This document shows, one piece after another, positions 10,701 to 19,108 of a DNA stretch of 64,000 nucleotides. Position numbers and translations under genes: made by a program. Below the pieces are notes generated by a model. The model made no database searches, was not told where the DNA came from, and saw only the letters and a program-made list of their open reading frames with translations. The DNA is from Leptospira ellinghausenii. Lineage in GTDB: Bacteria; Spirochaetota; Leptospiria; Leptospirales; Leptospiraceae. Position 1 is the stretch's first letter. Each line of letters opens with the position of its first letter. The stretch lies in the NCBI RefSeq assembly GCF_003114815.1, contig NZ_BFAZ01000002.1:1-64000 (forward strand). Direction: 5' to 3'.

Positions 10701-11004
10701 GATTTCTACTTTAGGAATTATTCTGAATGAACTTGTCACCAATACTATGAAGTATGCATTTAAGAAATTTGCGAAAGGTGAAATTTCATTAGCGATCCAT
10801 AAAGAAGAAAACCAAATCATATGTATTTATAAAGATAATGGAATCGGAATTCCAGAGAACATTAACTTTGAATCTTCCACAGGATTCGGTCTTGAATTAT
10901 TAAGAATTCTTGTAAAACAATTAAGAGGAACAATTCATTTAGAAAGAAAAAATGGAACTGAATACACGATTCGTTTTCCTATGAGATACCTACCAAATAC
11001 TTAA
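7711..11004 (+). CDS. CheB-CheR-PAS hybrid histidine kinase (HisKA_2 type)
   Basis: Up to 1097 aa. Numbering from GTG 7711: CheB methylesterase about 43-225 (GASAGG nucleophile Ser, GMGTDGG acidic turn); CheR N-terminal and SAM methyltransferase domains about 240-510 (GCSTGEEAYSLAI, ISCRNMLIY); a PAS-like region 560-660; a long coiled coil about 688-755 made of repeats such as EELQSTNEELQ; another PAS 765-870; HisKA_2 dimerisation helix with EVHHRIKNN near 900; and an ATPase domain (NELVTN, DNGIGIP) to the end. Such fused proteins sense an unknown input and signal through His phosphorylation. Soluble. The start is uncertain: GTG 7711 overlaps the previous gene by 23 bases without a ribosome site, TTG 7780 also lacks one, and ATG 7831 sits exactly at the CheB domain. 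Last gene of the GT4-GH130 operon. Confidence 0.88.
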   Translation: MNSLTKNRKIKYDHRIQNQSNPYLPKKDLCINEQNIGIIPMTFPVIGIGASAGGLDALELFFKHLPIDTGYCFVVILHLDPNHKGMIPEILQRYTSIPVIAAVDGVKAKPNTVYVLPSNKTISISNRVLSLSKPLEQRGLRLPIDLFFSSLAKDFKTKSVGIILSGMGTDGGIGLQTIKKENGFAFVQDPATAKFDGMPLNAIKSVNVDLIASPEELAIRLVSFLDSQSEMNQSDLPPEDSIKSLRVIQSLLKQKSGHDFTNYKNNTLFRRIERRLIFLNLANIQMYEKYVTENPDELLFLFKEILIGVTHFFRDKEVWDRIEKLIVENIFEKTSQEIIRIWIPGCSTGEEAYSLAITFLEAKIKNKNYQSFIFQIFATDLDEEAIIKARQGLYSKNIEKDVSSKRLNTFFTKVEDGYRINPNVRELVVFANHDIIKDPPFTKLDIISCRNMLIYMEPNLQKKILGLFRYCLNPNGYLILGTAETLGNQTIYFKTIDPKLRIFEKNQVSIKNEPIDFPTSFKSEKIANFEISKMKESEPNIQTLTNDILLQEYSPPSVLTNDKGDILYITGKTGKYLEPAAGKAVLNIFAMAKEGLKHEITIAFRRALKSTNPITLKNLKINYNSSIVLADVIIRKIEKPDVLSGLILIVFVDVPTLIPISKESPKVIKNKYQTQMLVLEAELQRTKEELQLTIEEMQTSQEELKSTNEELQSTNEELQSTNEEITSSKEEMQSLNEELQTVNAELQTKIDEYISITNDFKNLLDGTDIATIFLDKELRIRRFTKHVTRVFNMIPTDIGRPIMDLGSKLDYPEFIQDAQEVLDTLIFKEVEIQSSAKIWYLAKIMPYRTVDDRIHGLVITFTNITKTKEMEFALRNTNETLDIHLTEVQNLLSEKEIILKEVHHRIKNNMGTVFGILNLQADTITDETMKNILVDASCRIQSMMTLYDKLYRSRNTTEIDISEYLPDLIEEIISIFPEGHLVSKTIQLDKIALNSDMISTLGIILNELVTNTMKYAFKKFAKGEISLAIHKEENQIICIYKDNGIGIPENINFESSTGFGLELLRILVKQLRGTIHLERKNGTEYTIRFPMRYLPNT
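7745..7834 (+). other. Possible 29-codon leader ORF before the CheB-CheR gene
   Basis: ATG 7745 follows the only good ribosome site in this junction (AGGAAAA, seven bases upstream). The frame reads 29 codons and stops at TGA 7832-7834, overlapping as ATGA the in-frame ATG (7831) that immediately precedes the CheB domain of the next gene. This is the layout of a translationally coupled leader. The alternative is that the real N-terminus starts here and a one-base frameshift joins it to the main frame. Confidence 0.3.
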
Positions 11005-11234
11005 AACCTAAAACAACTAGATGTGAATCTACTTCTAAGTCATACAAAACGTTTGGTAATTGCCGACGCCACCTTGCTGGACTTCTTCTCCATAATCATA
11101 ACCAAGTTCTTATATCCAGAAGCGAAGTCAAATATTCGTGACAGATTGTCCATTTTAGGAAGTAGGTCATCTTAAAGGTGAGTATATTTTAGACATACAA
11201 TCGTAACTAAGACAACATATTTGACTTGGTTGGA
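11005..11234. other. Intergenic; possible gene remnant on the minus strand
   Basis: No intact gene. On the minus strand a short frame (about 11040-11115) reads ELGYDYGEEVQQGGVGNYQ and ends FCMT-stop, which has protein-like composition but no start. It could be the 3' remnant of a lost gene or chance. Confidence 0.2.
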
Positions 11235-11853
11235 TTATCGATAAAGGTCGAGCATGTTTTCTGCGCGATTGCCCTTATAATTTAGCATCTCATATTTGTT
11301 GGATTTGAAATCGAATTCAAAGTGGTAACTAGCTTCCGCGTCGTTGTTTTCTCCCATGTAGTACATTGTAAAAGAAGATCCGTTTTCGATTTCTTCCCGT
11401 CTAGGTTCGCTTTCAATATGACTTGTTTCATCATAGTTTTTTTCCTTAAAGTGAGGTGATAGCCATATTCAGAAAAAATGTTTTTCATCGATGACATAGA
11501 TTGATTTTCTTTTGATAAAATGATTTTATTTCTAGAGCAATGTTCAGAAAACTGCTTTAGTGACTTATTACCTATATATTTTGCTAATTCTTTTGCATTT
11601 CCATCATAATTCGTTTTCAAGAAGTCTTTGACGACTGGATGAATTTTTTTCCAAATAAATTCTTCTACAGTTTGTCCTTCATACTGATAAGGTCGATGTT
11701 CAGGATCTTTTGGATTGGTAAAATAGAAGATACCAGGTTCTATTTCTGTAAATAGATTTCGAATATCACGTTCTTCCTTCTGAGAATGGGAGTTGGAAAT
11801 ACATATGGTCAATGAAATTAAGATGATTGTATATATTTTGGATTTTTTTTCAA
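11235..11853 (-). pseudogene. Frameshifted gene for a secreted or exported protein of unknown function
   Basis: One frame begins near 11812 and shows a signal peptide if read upstream (KIYTIILISLTICISNSHSQ), then continues to EYGYHLT. There the reading must change frame: the continuation in the -1 frame is clearly protein-like (NYDETSHIESEPRREEIENG, MYYMGENNDAEASYHFEFDF, YEMLNYKGNRAENMLDLYR) and ends at TAA 11237-11235. The switch falls on a run of seven A (minus strand; T run 11437-11443); eight would restore the frame. A second A run near the start (T run 11843-11850) is also one short of joining TTG 11853 to the signal-peptide frame. No homology recognised. It could be a pseudogene, a slippage-controlled gene, or homopolymer sequencing error. 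Confidence 0.6.
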
Positions 11854-12064
11854 CGTTAGTCCCAAACCAATTGCTATCGAATCTTATTAAAAAGAAAGAA
11901 GTGAAGACAAACTACCATAACCAATTACTGAAAGCAACAAATTTGATTAGATTTGAGATAAAAGGGATTAGGCGATAATTTAAACAGGCTTATTTGGAAA
12001 CTAATTGTTTGAAGTATAAAATCGGGAGAAACAGAGCGTTTTGGATCACGCGAGAGGGATAGAA

Positions 12065-12100
12065 AGGGCGCGTTAGCGGTCGTTTTGCGACCGAAGCCCT
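12065..12100. repeat. Nested hairpin element, probably a dispersed intergenic repeat
   Basis: Outer stem AGGGC (12065-12069) / GCCCT (12096-12100) encloses inner stem CGGTCG (12077-12082) / CGACCG (12088-12093) with loop TTTTG. The following bases GGATAGCCCGACC continue the GC-rich block. From memory similar blocks occur many times between Leptospira genes; only this copy is in the window. Confidence 0.5.
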
Positions 12101-12283
12101 GGATAGCCCGACCCCAAGTGATAGATAAAGATTCACATAGGGCAAGTTACTCCATTGGGTGGAGTGGTTTTTTTTGGGGGCTCGCCCAGAAGTATCTACC
12201 ATGTTTTAGTGGATCAGCGTTTCTTACATAATGTGTCGGATAGGAAACCATTATGTGACATAATTCCGGTGTAAATCCACAAA

Positions 12284-12328
12284 CCCCCTCCCGAGTTAGG
12301 GTGGAGGGGAGTGGCTCGTGGGCAGGTG
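12284..12328 (+). repeat. 45-base dispersed repeat, copy 1
   Basis: Matches 30616-30660 in the same orientation at 43 of 45 positions. The core is CCCGAGTTAGGG, then GGAGGGGAGTGGCTCG and TGGGCAGGTG. This copy can fold with CCCCTCC / GGAGGGG arms. It lies downstream of no obvious gene end. Confidence 0.85.
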
Positions 12329-12485
12329 TCACTTCCCGCCTACCACAAATGTCTTCTGAATGAAACTAACATTCCTAAATTACAGATTTTATTTCCAAAT
12401 AGTTCGTATTTGGTCGCTAAAGCAAGTAATGTGAGTTTCAGAAACACAAGTTCTTTGTTCAATAGAACTCGTTACTGCAAGTCAT

Positions 12486-13943
12486 TTATGAGATGTCCAT
12501 TTTTGTGACTGCATCAAAAAGAGGTGCGTTCATTTCTGGATCAATGATGTAGATGATCCTTTGTGTACTCGAAGTTTGGCCTGCAAGGTCAATGACTGCT
12601 CTCCGTTTGTCCATTCGAATTTCATTGATATCAAAATCGGCAATTCTATATTTAATCCCTTTTTTGAACAAAGGTTTGATGGTGCATAACCTTTGGATTT
12701 TTGGACGTGTTTGGAAACGATCCACTTCTAAAATTTTGCAAATATCAAAATGCACCTGTTTTTCTGAATCAATAGATGCTGTGATAACATAATCACCCAC
12801 GTTGATGATATTCTGATTATTAGTTAAACTCGCGCCAACATAGTCTAACAAATGGCGTATGTTTCGATTGCTATAGGAAAAAAAAGAATCATTCACAATC
12901 ATTTTTAATGCTGTTGCTGAACTGAATGCAGGTCGCCAAGGTTGGTTTGTTGTTAAACTTGCATATTCACTAGCAAGAGATAAAATTGCTATATCTTCTT
13001 CAAAATTGACTGAGTTTACATTTGATTCTTGGATCCGAAGTTGTGCATCGATATCAGCAACAATCATTTTTTTACTTGGGTCTTTGATAAACTTATCTCT
13101 AATTACCATTAACTTTCTAAATACGGTATTATTGTCAGGGAAGTTATTATTAATTGAATTCCCTCGAAAGGGTCTATGATGGTTCAAAACTAGAGTACGA
13201 ATCTCTTGGGTAATTTCAGGTGCGGCAAGCGTCATCAAATAACTGATAATCGGATGTTGTTGGATTGCATTGTATTCTTCTTTTGTAAGGTTTGGTTTGT
13301 CAGGTAAAACTAATTTTGAATAACCTATATCTGCAAGAAAACTTGCTGTCATCACTGAAAGATGGTCTTTTTTGTTTGGTTTATTATCATCACCTACACC
13401 AATCTTTTTAGTTCGGACTTTCATACCCATCGCAACAATTGTTCGTTTGGTCATTAGTTCTGATTCAACTGGTACACCCGCATGATTCAAAATCTCTAAT
13501 ATATTAAATAATCCGAATTCAAAATCTGGATTACTTGTGAAGTCATCTAAAACTTTTCCAATTGATTTGTGTACTCTCAGCGCATGATCCGAATTGAAAG
13601 CTTCTTTTTTTAACTCAAGGATCAATGATTCGGTTTGTTTTGCAAATTCTGTAGTTTTGTCTGGATCAAAAAGTTTTGTTTGGCGAGGGTCTGTTGTTTC
13701 TCCGGATGTGACTCGTAAATGTTTTGTGTCTGTTGTGAGGCAATAGGCTCCTTGTAACTCAATCTTTAAAAGTTTGCCAAAATCCTCTTCTGTCGCATTC
13801 TTTTTTTTTGCCATGATGAGCTTGCCATTGCGATCATAAAGATCGAGTGGGATTTGTTTGCTCTTACGATAACTGCTTAGCAGATCATCATTAAATTCAA
13901 ATTTAGCAAGTTGGTCAGGGGAAATTAAAGGAGAATCGCTCAA
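12486..13943 (-). CDS. HD-GYP-like protein with degenerate catalytic motifs
   Basis: 485 aa, TTG start, no signal peptide or membrane segment. The C-terminal two thirds follow the order of an HD-GYP domain (c-di-GMP phosphodiesterase class): a helix with MTKRTIVAMG, then KDHLSVMTASFLADIGY, KEEYNAIQQHP where HD-GYP proteins have their conserved helix, and LNHHRPFRG at the position of the HHE...GYP loop. The HD pair and the GYP triplet are not recognisable, so enzymatic activity is doubtful and a binding or structural role is possible. The N-terminal about 90 residues (PLDLYDRNGKLIMAKKKNAT) resemble the extension seen before Leptospira HD-GYP domains. The neighbour (minus strand, upstream) is a chemotaxis receptor, with 148 bases between. 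Confidence 0.65.
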   Translation of the reverse strand: MSDSPLISPDQLAKFEFNDDLLSSYRKSKQIPLDLYDRNGKLIMAKKKNATEEDFGKLLKIELQGAYCLTTDTKHLRVTSGETTDPRQTKLFDPDKTTEFAKQTESLILELKKEAFNSDHALRVHKSIGKVLDDFTSNPDFEFGLFNILEILNHAGVPVESELMTKRTIVAMGMKVRTKKIGVGDDNKPNKKDHLSVMTASFLADIGYSKLVLPDKPNLTKEEYNAIQQHPIISYLMTLAAPEITQEIRTLVLNHHRPFRGNSINNNFPDNNTVFRKLMVIRDKFIKDPSKKMIVADIDAQLRIQESNVNSVNFEEDIAILSLASEYASLTTNQPWRPAFSSATALKMIVNDSFFSYSNRNIRHLLDYVGASLTNNQNIINVGDYVITASIDSEKQVHFDICKILEVDRFQTRPKIQRLCTIKPLFKKGIKYRIADFDINEIRMDKRRAVIDLAGQTSSTQRIIYIIDPEMNAPLFDAVTKMDIS

Positions 13944-14091
13944 ATTATATAGTCCAATTATGGTATGATTATCTGACGATATAGGACGAATATAATTGAA
14001 TTATACCAATGAATAAAGCCTTTAATCGTAAAAAAAATAACGAATTCTCATTAAAACAATAGATTGGAAGGGTTTAGGATCAAATCAGTGT

Positions 14092-15645
14092 TCAATTCTT
14101 CATTTCTTTTGCCATCTCATCTAGTTGAGTCATAATCCCTCCAGTAGACTTACTACTTTCCGAAATTTGTTTTGATATTTCCACTATGTTGCTTGCGTAT
14201 TCTGAAATTTTGACAGTGATTTTTGTTGACTCTTCAGTGGCTAGTTTTTGGGAATTAGTAGAATTTTCTATGGTTTTACTGGTTTCATAAATCCGAGTGT
14301 TAAGATTATCAATTGTTGCAATCGCTTTGTCTATATCTTCGATTTTAGAACCAACACCGTTAATTTCTGATTTGATGATACCGATTGCTTTGCTAAGTTT
14401 TCCCATCCTTTCTGAAGACCGATTGATAAGTTCGTTACTTTCACTAATCAATGTAAGGTTTTCCTGAATGATTTTAGAAATTTCTTTGGAGTTTTTTGTT
14501 GTGGCATCCGCTAATTTTGAAATTTCTTCTGCAACAACCGCAAATCCTCTTCCATGTTCACCAGCTCTGGCTGCTTCAATCGAAGCATTTAATGATAACA
14601 AGTTTACTTTATCTGCAATGTCATTGATCACAGAGACAAAATCAGAAATTTCTGTACTTTTTTCTTGGAGGATGTTGAATTTATTAATCGATAGGTGGAT
14701 ATGTTCAGAAGTTTCATTTGAATAGTCCATAACGACATCTAGGTTTTGATAGATTCTACCAGTTCCAGTTTGCACAGTTTCATTGATGGTTTTTAGATCG
14801 TTAACCGATTGGATTGAAGATTCTGATTCATGATACAATGATTTTGCAATCTTGTTATTCGAGTCAGCTTTGGATGATAAATCTTGTAATGAAATAGATA
14901 TTTCCGTTAAGGATGTTGCCTGGTGCTCTGAAATTTGTTTTAGTTCTTCTGAAATTGTATCCTGGTTTCTGATCTGCTGTTTCATCAATTCAATCGTATT
15001 TAAAATTGTTTTTGCCATTTGTAACAAAGAGTCCAAAGCTTTTTTTGCTTCCTTTTGTTTTTCAACAGCTAAATTGAGAAGTGTTCTAGTTGCAGTTGCT
15101 CCTACAGTTGCTCCAATCCCGACCCAAACAAAGATTAAAAATCTTACGATGATATTACTTTTAGGACCACCTGGGATTAATTCTGGCCTTAGAGTAAACA
15201 ATACAAATTCAGAAACAATTATCAAAACAAAGTTGTAAATAGAGGCGTTCCTGTTGAAATACAATACACTTAAAACAAATGAAATGTAAAACGTTGCTGA
15301 AAGTTCTGTTGCCCCGTAAATTACATATTGGAATACCAATAAACATAATGTAACTCCAGTTATAGAAATATAACTTGATGTCCAATGGGTTTTTAATTTT
15401 GAGGATAATAAGAATCCAACAATCAAGATAGAAGTTGCTAAAACAAATTCGATCAATATACTCTGGTAGGTCAAATAATCGGATCCTTTTCCGGCAACTT
15501 TAATCGAAAGTGTTGCAATGTTGGCTAAGGCAAGGATGGAAAGAAACGATAAAAACATTCGTTTGTTGTTTCGTAACATCACCTCCGTGAAGAGGTCATC
15601 GGAAATGGTCATCGTATTCTTTTGAAAAAAAAGTTTATCAAACAA
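14092..15645 (-). CDS. Methyl-accepting chemotaxis protein with polytopic N-terminus
   Basis: 517 aa. About six hydrophobic helices fill residues 28-195 with almost no periplasmic loop, so the sensing part is membrane-embedded. A coiled coil follows and then the MCP signalling domain; its hairpin tip near 345-380 reads [20 protein letters not shown], then [13 protein letters not shown], the site that contacts CheA/CheW. TTG 15645 has AGAAGG seven to nine bases upstream; ATG 15612 is the alternative. The same architecture recurs at 49828-51360. Ligand unknown. Confidence 0.9.
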   Translation of the reverse strand: MFDKLFFQKNTMTISDDLFTEVMLRNNKRMFLSFLSILALANIATLSIKVAGKGSDYLTYQSILIEFVLATSILIVGFLLSSKLKTHWTSSYISITGVTLCLLVFQYVIYGATELSATFYISFVLSVLYFNRNASIYNFVLIIVSEFVLFTLRPELIPGGPKSNIIVRFLIFVWVGIGATVGATATRTLLNLAVEKQKEAKKALDSLLQMAKTILNTIELMKQQIRNQDTISEELKQISEHQATSLTEISISLQDLSSKADSNNKIAKSLYHESESSIQSVNDLKTINETVQTGTGRIYQNLDVVMDYSNETSEHIHLSINKFNILQEKSTEISDFVSVINDIADKVNLLSLNASIEAARAGEHGRGFAVVAEEISKLADATTKNSKEISKIIQENLTLISESNELINRSSERMGKLSKAIGIIKSEINGVGSKIEDIDKAIATIDNLNTRIYETSKTIENSTNSQKLATEESTKITVKISEYASNIVEISKQISESSKSTGGIMTQLDEMAKEMKN

Positions 15646-15909
15646 ACTGTACCTTCTTTGGAAAGGGAATGGATTTAGGTCAGTGTTTCAAAATGAGATC
15701 TTCTGGCAAGAAAGGTCCTAAAAGTCGACAAGTGTCCAGAATTTACATTGATTCTAAATATCGATTTTTTTTACGCAAACTTGGTTAGGAATATGGGTTC
15801 TTTTCTTTTCCGTACGCTGGGGTAAGGTTTCATGCATTGAATCAAACAATGGTAAATGGACAGTCAATTGGTTCTATTTTAGACGCAGGGTTTGACTGAA
15901 AACTCAAAC

Positions 15910-16374
15910 TTATCTTGGAACATTCAAATCCTTTTTAAAGAAAAAAGTATATTCTGCGTAGGTGTTATGCGATCTTTCCGGTGGAGGAGGAAATTCCCAT
16001 GAACTGATTTCTTTTTGTAAACAACTGATCAGTGAATCAGATGGTAAATCGGATTGGATGAGTTCCACTTTTGTAGGAACACCATCGGGTTCGATCTGCC
16101 AATCGAATTGGATTTTGCCTTCTTCGATTTTAGGATTTGTTTCTAAGTATAAATTGTAACAAATTTGAATTTTCCGTTTGTGTTTGGTGATGGTAAAATT
16201 CACTTCTCGTTTGTGGTAAGGTGAGAGACCTTTTTTATCCACTTCCATTGAGGGTGGCGTGAATTGATTTCCATTTGAGTTTGGTCGAAGGAAAAGAAAA
16301 TACAAAATGCTTAAGATAAAGGTAGTTATTGTGACAAGAATGATTTCTTTTTGATAGGGAATCTGATTTTTCAT
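15910..16374 (-). CDS. Membrane-anchored protein with AgmX/PglI-like C-terminal domain
   Basis: 154 aa with one N-terminal membrane helix (about 10-28, EIILVTITTFILSILYFLFL). The rest follows the pattern of the AgmX/PglI C-terminal (TonB-C-like) domain: QICYNLYLETNP, GKIQFDWQIEPDGVPTKVEL, CLQKEISSWEFPPPP and a final beta strand. Such domains are thought to act as periplasmic adaptors; no function is proven here. It is followed on the minus strand by no close partner; the FG-GAP lipoprotein gene ends 31 bases upstream, so the two may share a transcript. Confidence 0.7.
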   Translation of the reverse strand: MKNQIPYQKEIILVTITTFILSILYFLFLRPNSNGNQFTPPSMEVDKKGLSPYHKREVNFTITKHKRKIQICYNLYLETNPKIEEGKIQFDWQIEPDGVPTKVELIQSDLPSDSLISCLQKEISSWEFPPPPERSHNTYAEYTFFFKKDLNVPR

Positions 16375-16405
16375 TTATGAATGTAATTTATGTTTTCAAT
16401 CCGTT

Positions 16406-18094
16406 TTACTTTCTAAAAAACACAAAGGCTGCACCAGACGTTAAAGCTGAATTGTTTGTACTGGCAGTTGGTCCATTGGTAATAGTATTTTGATTGCTGT
16501 CCTCTAGGTTCACCCCAACGACGGCAGTATCTCCTGAAATAGAAATCGCATTGCCAAATCTGTCTTCGACATCGGCATTGGGAGCTTTGAAATAAGCCCT
16601 AAATGCCCAAGTGGAACCTGACCTTTGGAATACATAAACCGCACCGGAATTAGATAGGCTGTTGTCATCATTAGGCATCGTTCCATTTGTAACCGTTGTT
16701 TGGTTATTATCTTCAAAAATGGAACTAACTAAGATCGTATTCCCTTCGATAGCAACTGTGTTTCCAAAACGATCGTCTGCTCCTAGATTGGGAGGTTTGA
16801 GGTAGGCTTGGTGGCTCCATGTCGAACCCGTTCTTTGGAACACATAAGCGGCGCCTGCTATGCTAGCTGAGTTGTCGGAGCTGGCCGTAGTTCCATTTGT
16901 GATTGTAGTCTGATTGCTTGATTCAGCAAAGGCGCCGACTACTATAGTGTCGCCATCAATCGCAACCGCATTGCCAAATTGATCACCGGATTCTGCGTTA
17001 GGTGCCTTTAAGTAGGCTTCTTGAGTCCAGGTCGTGCCAGTTCTACGGAAGACATAAGCCGCTCCTGCATTGACTGCTGAGTTGTCGACACTGGCACCAG
17101 ATCCGTTCGTAATTGTAATCTGATTACTCGCCTCTAAATTAGCACCGACAACAATCGTATCATTTGAGATGTCAACTGTAATACCAAAACGATCACCTGC
17201 TTCCATATTAGACGGCTTTAAGTAGGCTTGTTCTGACCACGTAGTGCCGGACCTTTGGAACACGTAAACGGCACCTGCATTTGTTGCTCCCTCATTGGCT
17301 GGAGCAGGAGATCCATTCGTAATGCTTGTTTGGTTGCTATCTTCAAAATAGGCGCCAACAGCAATGGTATCACCTGATATAGCAAGGGAAATTCCAAACT
17401 GATCATTTGCTCCGGTGTTAGATGGTTTTAGGTAGGCTTGCTCTGACCAAGTAGTGCCTGATCTTTGGAATACATAAGCTGCACCTGAATCAGTAGCTCC
17501 TTCATTCGGAGCAATAGCATTAGGCGCATTCGTAATCGTCGTTTGATTGCTATCTTCTTGGTTTGCTCCAACCACTATGGTATCTCTATCAATCGCAACA
17601 GAGACTCCAAATTGATCTGTTCCACCTAAATTAGAAGGTTTTAGGTATGCAGCTTGCGACCATGACGAACCAAATCTTTGGAAGACGTATGCCGCACCAG
17701 CCGAGCCTAATGAGTTGTCACTACTCGCAGTGGGTCCATTCGTAATTGTCGTTTGGTTACTTGACTCACCTGCAGCTCCCACCACGATTGTATCACCAGA
17801 GATGGCGACAGAATATCCGAAGCCATCATTTGCATCTGCATTTGATGCTTTGAGATAGGCCTGTGTTTCCCATAGTTTTGGAGAATTACCAACGCGGAAT
17901 CCACAAAAGGGAATTGGAGTTTCCGATACGGAAGCGAGTAACAAGGTCTCTATATATGCTTTTGATTTTTGATCGCAGGGGTTATTTAATGTTAATGGAT
18001 TACAACTTATGGAAAAATGAATTAACAAGATTCCAATGGAGTTTCTCACTAATAACGAACGAAACACGAAATTTCCTTTCTCCATCGCTTCCAT
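16406..18094 (-). CDS. FG-GAP repeat lipoprotein
   Basis: 562 aa from ATG 18094 (ATG 18085 is equally possible; the upstream extension to 18154 would bury the signal peptide). The lipobox is FSISC. Seven repeats of about 62 residues follow, each with a core such as DRFGNTVAIEGNTILV and the Ca-binding-like acidic DxDG positions of FG-GAP repeats, alternating with AAYVFQRSGTTWSEQAYLK. The repeats should close as a beta-propeller, as in integrin-like ectodomains. Two or three repeats are nearly identical, visible also at DNA level (16500-17850), so recombination between units is possible. The N-terminus carries the C-x8-CD-x22-C module shared with three other lipoproteins here. Exposed outer-membrane lipoprotein is inferred. 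Confidence 0.85.
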   Translation of the reverse strand: MEAMEKGNFVFRSLLVRNSIGILLIHFSISCNPLTLNNPCDQKSKAYIETLLLASVSETPIPFCGFRVGNSPKLWETQAYLKASNADANDGFGYSVAISGDTIVVGAAGESSNQTTITNGPTASSDNSLGSAGAAYVFQRFGSSWSQAAYLKPSNLGGTDQFGVSVAIDRDTIVVGANQEDSNQTTITNAPNAIAPNEGATDSGAAYVFQRSGTTWSEQAYLKPSNTGANDQFGISLAISGDTIAVGAYFEDSNQTSITNGSPAPANEGATNAGAVYVFQRSGTTWSEQAYLKPSNMEAGDRFGITVDISNDTIVVGANLEASNQITITNGSGASVDNSAVNAGAAYVFRRTGTTWTQEAYLKAPNAESGDQFGNAVAIDGDTIVVGAFAESSNQTTITNGTTASSDNSASIAGAAYVFQRTGSTWSHQAYLKPPNLGADDRFGNTVAIEGNTILVSSIFEDNNQTTVTNGTMPNDDNSLSNSGAVYVFQRSGSTWAFRAYFKAPNADVEDRFGNAISISGDTAVVGVNLEDSNQNTITNGPTASTNNSALTSGAAFVFFRK

Positions 18095-18238
18095 CAGGTT
18101 CGTTTTTCCCAGCACAAAATTGCTAACATTTGTTAAAAACAATTTAAGATTCAACCAAGGTTAGCAAGTATTTTCTTATTTTTTTGATAGGAAGTCTCTC
18201 GATTTTTTAAGTTTATTTATATGAATGTAAGAACGATC

Positions 18239-19108
18239 TTATTTCGAGTCCAATGAATAAACATCCTTCGATAGTAATCTGTTTATGTAGATTGCCCGTA
18301 AAACAAAACCAATCACAATCAATTGGATTGGAATCAAAATCAAGTCCCATTGTAGTTCGGACAAATTGGCTAAATATGGTCCATTCAAATGGAATGGAGG
18401 TAAAAATGGATACCTCATGAGAACTGTTAATGTTGTGACAACAATGGTGTCTGCTAATCCAAAATAATAGGAAAGTGGATATCGTTTTTTGTTCACATAG
18501 AAGAGGACAACCATCACAAGAATACTCATTGGTTCCAAAAGTAAGTAATTGGAACTAACAAACGTTGGTAAAGATAGAAGTACAATGCGATACCCAGCAT
18601 GGCAATAAATCCATGATAATGGTGATGAATTAAAGGTAAACATTCCCTGATTGGTCTCGGTAGTTTGAAATCTTACTTTACTCATTTCTTGCAGTAACCA
18701 AATGAGGAGGAAAAAACAAACAAATCGGCTGATCATACCGCGATATGTTCCTCCATCAGGAGAGAAAATCATAACAAAGATATTTCCTAATACTGCAAAG
18801 TTGATATAACGGGTAAACCAAGGAAGGTACTTTTGTTGTTTTGATTTGGGCAAACTCACATAACCAATCACAGCTCCTAATCCAAATGGAAGGAGTAGTA
18901 TCATTTTGGTAAATCCCATGATAGAAACTATATCATGATGGGATTGTAAACTGAATTGGATTCCGGCTAATAGTGATACAGTGATAACGATAAAAAGAAG
19001 TAATTTTTGACGATAAATGCTTGAATAACAAACAAGAGTTACAAACAAAATGGAAATAGTTTGGTTCCAAAGGAGTAGGCTAAGATTAACTCCAAATTCA
19101 TGATTCAT
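18239..19108 (-). CDS. Polytopic membrane protein of unknown function
   Basis: 289 aa with about eight hydrophobic segments spread over the whole length and short loops; the longest soluble loop is near residues 145-165. No motif recognised. Charged residues cluster between helices (LPKSKQQKY, YVNKKRYP), consistent with an inner-membrane protein. The next gene on the same strand ends 144 bases downstream of its stop, so it is probably transcribed alone. Confidence 0.7.
   Translation of the reverse strand: MNHEFGVNLSLLLWNQTISILFVTLVCYSSIYRQKLLLFIVITVSLLAGIQFSLQSHHDIVSIMGFTKMILLLPFGLGAVIGYVSLPKSKQQKYLPWFTRYINFAVLGNIFVMIFSPDGGTYRGMISRFVCFFLLIWLLQEMSKVRFQTTETNQGMFTFNSSPLSWIYCHAGYRIVLLSLPTFVSSNYLLLEPMSILVMVVLFYVNKKRYPLSYYFGLADTIVVTTLTVLMRYPFLPPFHLNGPYLANLSELQWDLILIPIQLIVIGFVLRAIYINRLLSKDVYSLDSK

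Larger units (their letters stand above)
11854..12485. other. Repeat-rich intergenic island
   Basis: No gene supported. The stretch is unusually GC-rich from about 12050 to 12335 and contains several potential hairpins: the nested element at 12065-12100, an inverted repeat ACATAATG (12226-12233) / CATTATGT (12249-12256), a G/T-rich tract TGGTTTTTTTTGGGGG near 12164-12179, and the 45-base dispersed repeat at 12284-12328. Open frames on either strand here are by-products of the composition. Confidence 0.5.

Noticed and set aside
11990..12332. Overlapping minus-strand frames across the repeat island
   Set aside because: They translate hairpin and repeat DNA; no start signals.
12311..12508. 65-residue plus-strand frame
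   Set aside because: Begins inside the dispersed repeat and ends inside the HD-GYP-like gene.
16500..17850. Regular repeats about 185 bases apart, CRISPR-like at first glance
   Set aside because: Units are in one open frame and encode FG-GAP repeats; no spacers or cas genes.
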